Origin: Helicobacteraceae bacterium
GTDB taxonomy: Bacteria > Campylobacterota > Campylobacteria > Campylobacterales > Sulfurimonadaceae
Reading direction: 5' to 3'
Assembly (NCBI GenBank): GCA_027081565.1
Contig: JALWKG010000015.1
Coordinates: 1 to 8,220, forward strand
Length of the DNA: 8,220 nt
Both the position numbers and the translations under genes were made by a program. The notes below the pieces were generated by a model. That model saw only the letters and a program-made list of their open reading frames with translations. It had not been told where the DNA came from and did not search any database. How positions within the stretch are numbered: the stretch's first letter is position 1; every line of letters starts with the position of its first letter. Shown here piece after piece: positions 5,567 through 8,220 of this stretch.

Positions 5567-6097
5567 TTATATAGTTTGATAATCGCTTTTAAAAGTGACA
5601 TAACGAGATGCGGAGGCATAAAGTTCCTGGACCTCTTCATCATTTAGCTCGCGTACAACTTTGGCAGGGCTACCCATGATAAGTGAACGCGGTGGGAAGA
5701 CTTTGTTTTTAGTGACGAGTGAACCGGCACCGACGATAGACTCTCTACCGATCACCGCACCATCTAAAATAGTAGCACTCATTCCTATGAGACAGGCATC
5801 TTCGATGGTACAGCCATGCATCATGACCCTGTGGCCTATGGTGACATCAGAGCCGATTATGGTCGGATTCCCATCACTCATATCCTCTTTTTTGTAGTGG
5901 GTGACATGGATCATGCTCAGGTCTTGTATGTTGGTTCTATCACCGATGCTAATGTAATGCACATCTCCACGTACAACACAACCAAACCAGATGGAACACG
6001 CTTCTCCCATAGTCACATTTCCGACAACGTCTGCTGAAGGTGCGACCCAGCTGTTAGTTCCTAATATAGGTGTCCATTTTTTAAAAGGGTAGATCAT
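5567..6097 (-). CDS. Gamma-carbonic-anhydrase-like left-handed beta-helix protein
   Basis: Cytoplasmic trimeric hexapeptide-repeat protein of the gamma-carbonic anhydrase/YrdA/PaaY superfamily. The 176 residues are typical. The beta-helix repeats run from about residue 18 (VAPSADVVGNVTMGEACSI) to about 146 (GSPAKVV), with a C-terminal helix from about 151. The three metal-ligand histidines are present: H64 in IHVTH, and H89 and H94 in IGHRVMMHG. Family-typical RGDV (43-46), NIQD (56-59) and GMSATILDGAVIG also appear. The acidic loop of archaeal Cam is absent, as in the CamH/YrdA type, so carbonic anhydrase activity is plausible but unproven; some relatives are inactive or act as acyltransferases. 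AAAGGA with short spacing precedes the ATG. It lies 107 bp after ppk and before the TRIC gene on the same strand. Confidence 0.9.
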   Translation of the reverse strand: MIYPFKKWTPILGTNSWVAPSADVVGNVTMGEACSIWFGCVVRGDVHYISIGDRTNIQDLSMIHVTHYKKEDMSDGNPTIIGSDVTIGHRVMMHGCTIEDACLIGMSATILDGAVIGRESIVGAGSLVTKNKVFPPRSLIMGSPAKVVRELNDEEVQELYASASRYVTFKSDYQTI

Positions 6098-6103
6098 GTT
6101 GTT

Positions 6104-6129
6104 TCCTTTGCTTGGTAGATGAGAGTATA
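6104..6129 (-). promoter_or_regulatory. Candidate -10 box and ribosome binding site for the gamma-CA gene
   Basis: On the minus strand TATACT (6129 to 6124) is a reasonable -10, placing transcription start near 6117. AAAGGA (6109 to 6104) lies 6 nt before the ATG at 6097 and is a good ribosome binding site. No convincing -35 is present; its expected place overlaps the hairpin at 6141-6160. The gene may also be read from ppk. Confidence 0.4.
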
Positions 6130-6140
6130 GGTATTTAGTT

Positions 6141-6160
6141 ATTCCTGTCTTTACAGGAAT
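6141..6160. repeat. Perfect 8-bp-stem palindrome in the ppk/gamma-CA gap, with flanking inverted repeat
   Basis: ATTCCTGT and ACAGGAAT flank a CTTT loop, a perfect 8-bp stem. An outer perfect 8-bp inverted repeat encloses it: GTAGATGA at 6115-6122 and TCATCTAC at 6173-6180. No T-run follows on either strand, so it is not a standard terminator. It sits just upstream of the putative gamma-CA -10, where an operator or a transcript-stabilising hairpin could lie. Which of these it is cannot be told from one sequence. Confidence 0.5.
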
Positions 6161-6191
6161 TGTCTTGTATCTTCATCTACTATTATGAATT

Positions 6192-6214
6192 CAAAATTGG
6201 AAAGTTAACTTTCC
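6192..6214 (-). terminator. Possible weak intrinsic terminator overlapping the ppk stop
   Basis: GGAAAGTTAACTTTCC (6199-6214) is a perfect 16-bp palindrome that contains the ppk TAA. On the minus strand it folds as a 6-bp stem with a TTAA loop, followed by AATTTTGAA. The stem is short and the T-run has only four residues, so termination would be partial at best, leaving room for read-through into the gamma-CA gene. It may also serve as a 3'-end stabilising hairpin. Confidence 0.4.
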
Positions 6215-8220
6215 TTAAGCAGTCTTGTCGCCAACTTCTGTACATAGTTAGGCGTCTCTTTTTTCAAAGATTTGTAGACCTTGTTGGTATGACTCTCAAA
6301 CAGTTTTTGGTTGTTGATGATCTTACTCTGTTCATGTTTGACCCTGTGATAACTTCCATCACTTTGGAGTTCATGAGCGAGGACGTTGTCAGAGATCTGT
6401 AGCTGCAGCATGTGGAGCAGCTTTTCAGCACTTTTTGGATCATCGATCCCAGTGAGCAGTTCAATACGGCGTACCAGGTTACGTGGCATCCAGTCTGCAC
6501 TTGAGATGTAGAGTTGTGGCGTGGCATGTTTAAAGTAGAAGACACGGGCGTGTTCTAAGTACTTACCGATGATAGAGATGACACGAATGTTTTCGCTAAG
6601 TCCCTCAATACCTGGTTTGAGACAGCAGATACCACGGACTATAAGGTCGATCTTGGTTCCGGCTTGTGATGCTTTATAAAGGCCTCGGATGACATCATCG
6701 TCTACCAGTGAGTTGACCTTGGCAATGATATGCCCTTCTGCTCCCTTTTTGGCCTCAACCTGGATCATAGAGAGGATCTTTGGTTTGATCTGGGTAGGGG
6801 ACATGTAGAGTTTGTTCAACTTCCCTTTTTTACTAAAGCCTGTTAAAAAGTGGAAAAAACGGGTCAGATCACTCGTGATCTCCTCTTTGCAGGTCATATA
6901 AGAGACGTCGGTATAGATCTTGGCCGTTTGAGGGTTGTAGTTACCGGTAGCTAAGTGGGCATACTGCTTGAGCTTGCCATCAACACGACGGGTGATCAGT
7001 GTCGCTTTTGCATGGACTTTAAAACCTGGGATCCCGTAGATAACATGAGCCCCGGCACTTTCCAAAGCTTTTGCCCATATAAGGTTGTTCTCTTCATCAA
7101 AACGTGCTTTAAGCTCGACCATCGTTGTGACCTGTTTGCCTGATTCAGCGGCTTGCATCAAAGCATTAACGATAGGAGAATTGGTACCCGAACGATAAAG
7201 GGTCATCTTGATAGAGACCACATCAGGATCTTTAGCTGCATTTTGGATCAGCTTGACCACGGGTTCGAAACTTTCATAGGGATGATACATGAGAGCATCT
7301 TGTTTGTCGATGATGTTAAAGATGTTCTCAGTGGTATCAAAGGGTGGTATGAGACGTGGTTTGAACGGTGTTGCAGTAAGATGGGCAAAATGTTTGTTGC
7401 CCACGATCTGCCAGAGACTTCCAAGGTTTAATATGGTGTTGAAACGGTAGATGTCATCTTTAAAGACATTGGTATGACGGTTAAAGAAGTTAAGCAGGTC
7501 AGGGTTGCTCTCTTGACCGAGTTCAAGACGCACCAATTCTCCCTTTTTACGTAGGCGAAGTCCCTCTTCAAGAATCTCCATAAAGTCATCAGCCTCTTCC
7601 TCCTCAATGGTGATGTCTGCATTACGTGTGACTCTGAAAGGGATCTGATTTTGGAGTTTATAGCCAGGGAAAAGCTCTCCAATATGTTCAGCAACAACAC
7701 TCTCTATAGGTATATAATAGCCATCTTCCAGCTCTACAAAACGGGGAAGAACACGAGGTATCCGCACCAGACCATTACGTTCTATGGTCTCGTTTTCAAG
7801 GTCTTGGAGTTTTACGATCATACCAAAACTGAGGTTGTTGAGGTGTGGAAAAGGGTGGGTCGCATCTACCGCAATAGGAACAATTACGGGATAGATCTGT
7901 TCCATGAAGTAACGGTTGAGTTGGTACTTTTGCTGTTGGTTGACTTCATCATAACTTTTTAGTGAAATTCCCTCTTTTTCCAGTTTTTTGAAGATATCTG
8001 AGAGTGTATACTCAACTACCTGTAACTCTTGGTGAAGATACTTGCGGATCTCACGAAGCTGTTGGAGAGGTGTAAGGCGGTCTGCGCCAGAGACCATGAC
8101 ACCGGCAGAGAAGAGTTTTTTAAGTCCTGCCACGCGGATCATATAAAACTCATCCAGGTTGGTTCCGTAGATGGCCAGAAATTTCAGACGTTCTAAAAGA
8201 GGTTGTGTCTCATCTTGTGC
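6205..8220 (-). CDS. ppk: Polyphosphate kinase 1, N-terminus cut by window edge
   Basis: Reversibly transfers the ATP gamma-phosphate to polyphosphate, usually at the inner membrane. The reading frame is open to the right edge; 671 residues are visible, beginning within the N-terminal domain at ERLKFLAIYGTNLDEFY. Compared with E. coli Ppk, roughly the first 25-30 residues are missing, so the internal ATG at 8142 is not the start. Counting from the first visible codon, the key histidines are H403 in GFKVHAKATLI (the phosphorylated histidine), H422 in YAHLATGNYN and H557 in KYLEHARVF. MTLYRSGTNSPIV, ELKARFDEENN and SSADWMPRNLVRRIEL are also intact. The C-terminal tail after the last domain is lysine-rich and of ordinary length. 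It appears full and active. It is first in order of a minus-strand set with the gamma-CA and TRIC genes. Confidence 0.97.
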   Translation of the reverse strand, partial: AQDETQPLLERLKFLAIYGTNLDEFYMIRVAGLKKLFSAGVMVSGADRLTPLQQLREIRKYLHQELQVVEYTLSDIFKKLEKEGISLKSYDEVNQQQKYQLNRYFMEQIYPVIVPIAVDATHPFPHLNNLSFGMIVKLQDLENETIERNGLVRIPRVLPRFVELEDGYYIPIESVVAEHIGELFPGYKLQNQIPFRVTRNADITIEEEEADDFMEILEEGLRLRKKGELVRLELGQESNPDLLNFFNRHTNVFKDDIYRFNTILNLGSLWQIVGNKHFAHLTATPFKPRLIPPFDTTENIFNIIDKQDALMYHPYESFEPVVKLIQNAAKDPDVVSIKMTLYRSGTNSPIVNALMQAAESGKQVTTMVELKARFDEENNLIWAKALESAGAHVIYGIPGFKVHAKATLITRRVDGKLKQYAHLATGNYNPQTAKIYTDVSYMTCKEEITSDLTRFFHFLTGFSKKGKLNKLYMSPTQIKPKILSMIQVEAKKGAEGHIIAKVNSLVDDDVIRGLYKASQAGTKIDLIVRGICCLKPGIEGLSENIRVISIIGKYLEHARVFYFKHATPQLYISSADWMPRNLVRRIELLTGIDDPKSAEKLLHMLQLQISDNVLAHELQSDGSYHRVKHEQSKIINNQKLFESHTNKVYKSLKKETPNYVQKLATRLLKES

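Noticed and set aside
5661..6037. Plus-strand frames inside the gamma-CA gene
   Set aside because: They lie antisense to an intact, motif-complete gene and have no recognisable domains.
7651..7962. A 103-codon plus-strand frame within ppk
   Set aside because: Antisense to conserved Ppk sequence, and its product shows no family features.
6205..8142. Taking the ATG at 8142 as the start of ppk
   Set aside because: The frame continues upstream to the window edge and encodes conserved Ppk sequence (ERLKFLAIYGTNLDEFY), so this methionine is internal and the gene is partial.
1..8220. A new defence, toxin-antitoxin or mobile system
   Set aside because: Every long frame is a known housekeeping family with intact motifs; no transposase, integrase, nuclease-helicase pair or orphan gene cluster is seen.

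Overview
This window looks like ordinary chromosomal housekeeping DNA from a free-living member of the Campylobacterota (former Epsilonproteobacteria), most likely a Sulfurovum/Sulfurimonas-type organism. The clues are protein style, moderate-to-low GC by eye, TATAAT-type -10 boxes behind T-rich DNA instead of clear -35 boxes, and gene neighbourhoods. From memory, rpmB next to a two-helix K+ channel matches Helicobacter, and rpe next to a DnaQ-like exonuclease matches Campylobacter and Helicobacter. The genus is an inference; no 16S or other marker gene is present.

Layout. Positions 1-1991 (minus strand) hold a tight operon read rpe -> trpF -> dnaQ-like exonuclease; the exonuclease runs off the left edge. 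Positions 1992-2178 are a divergent promoter region. Positions 2179-4688 (plus strand) hold rpmB -> K+ channel with a cytoplasmic RCK module -> argJ. The channel starts at TTG just behind rpmB and overlaps argJ by 8 bp. Positions 4684-4883 are a repeat-rich block between convergent genes: a 22-bp imperfect inverted repeat whose left arm contains the argJ stop, and a roughly 50-bp direct repeat. Positions 4897-8220 (minus strand) hold ppk1 -> gamma-carbonic-anhydrase-like protein -> TRIC/UPF0126 membrane protein; ppk1 runs off the right edge and lacks only its extreme N-terminus.

How the genes relate. The window mixes central carbon metabolism (Rpe), tryptophan synthesis (TrpF, away from any other trp gene here), arginine synthesis by the acetyl-recycling route (ArgJ), translation (L28), ion homeostasis (K+ channel, TRIC-type channel), polyphosphate synthesis (Ppk) and a nucleic-acid exonuclease. 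No pathway is complete. The polyphosphate/ion/gamma-CA grouping suggests phosphate, cation and bicarbonate homeostasis, but only loosely.

I found no new multi-gene system. No mobile element, CRISPR array, tRNA or rRNA gene is evident. The most unusual items are the intergenic repeat cluster, the loss of the glycine-rich nucleotide motif in the channel's RCK domain, and a small hairpin that would hide the channel's ribosome binding site.
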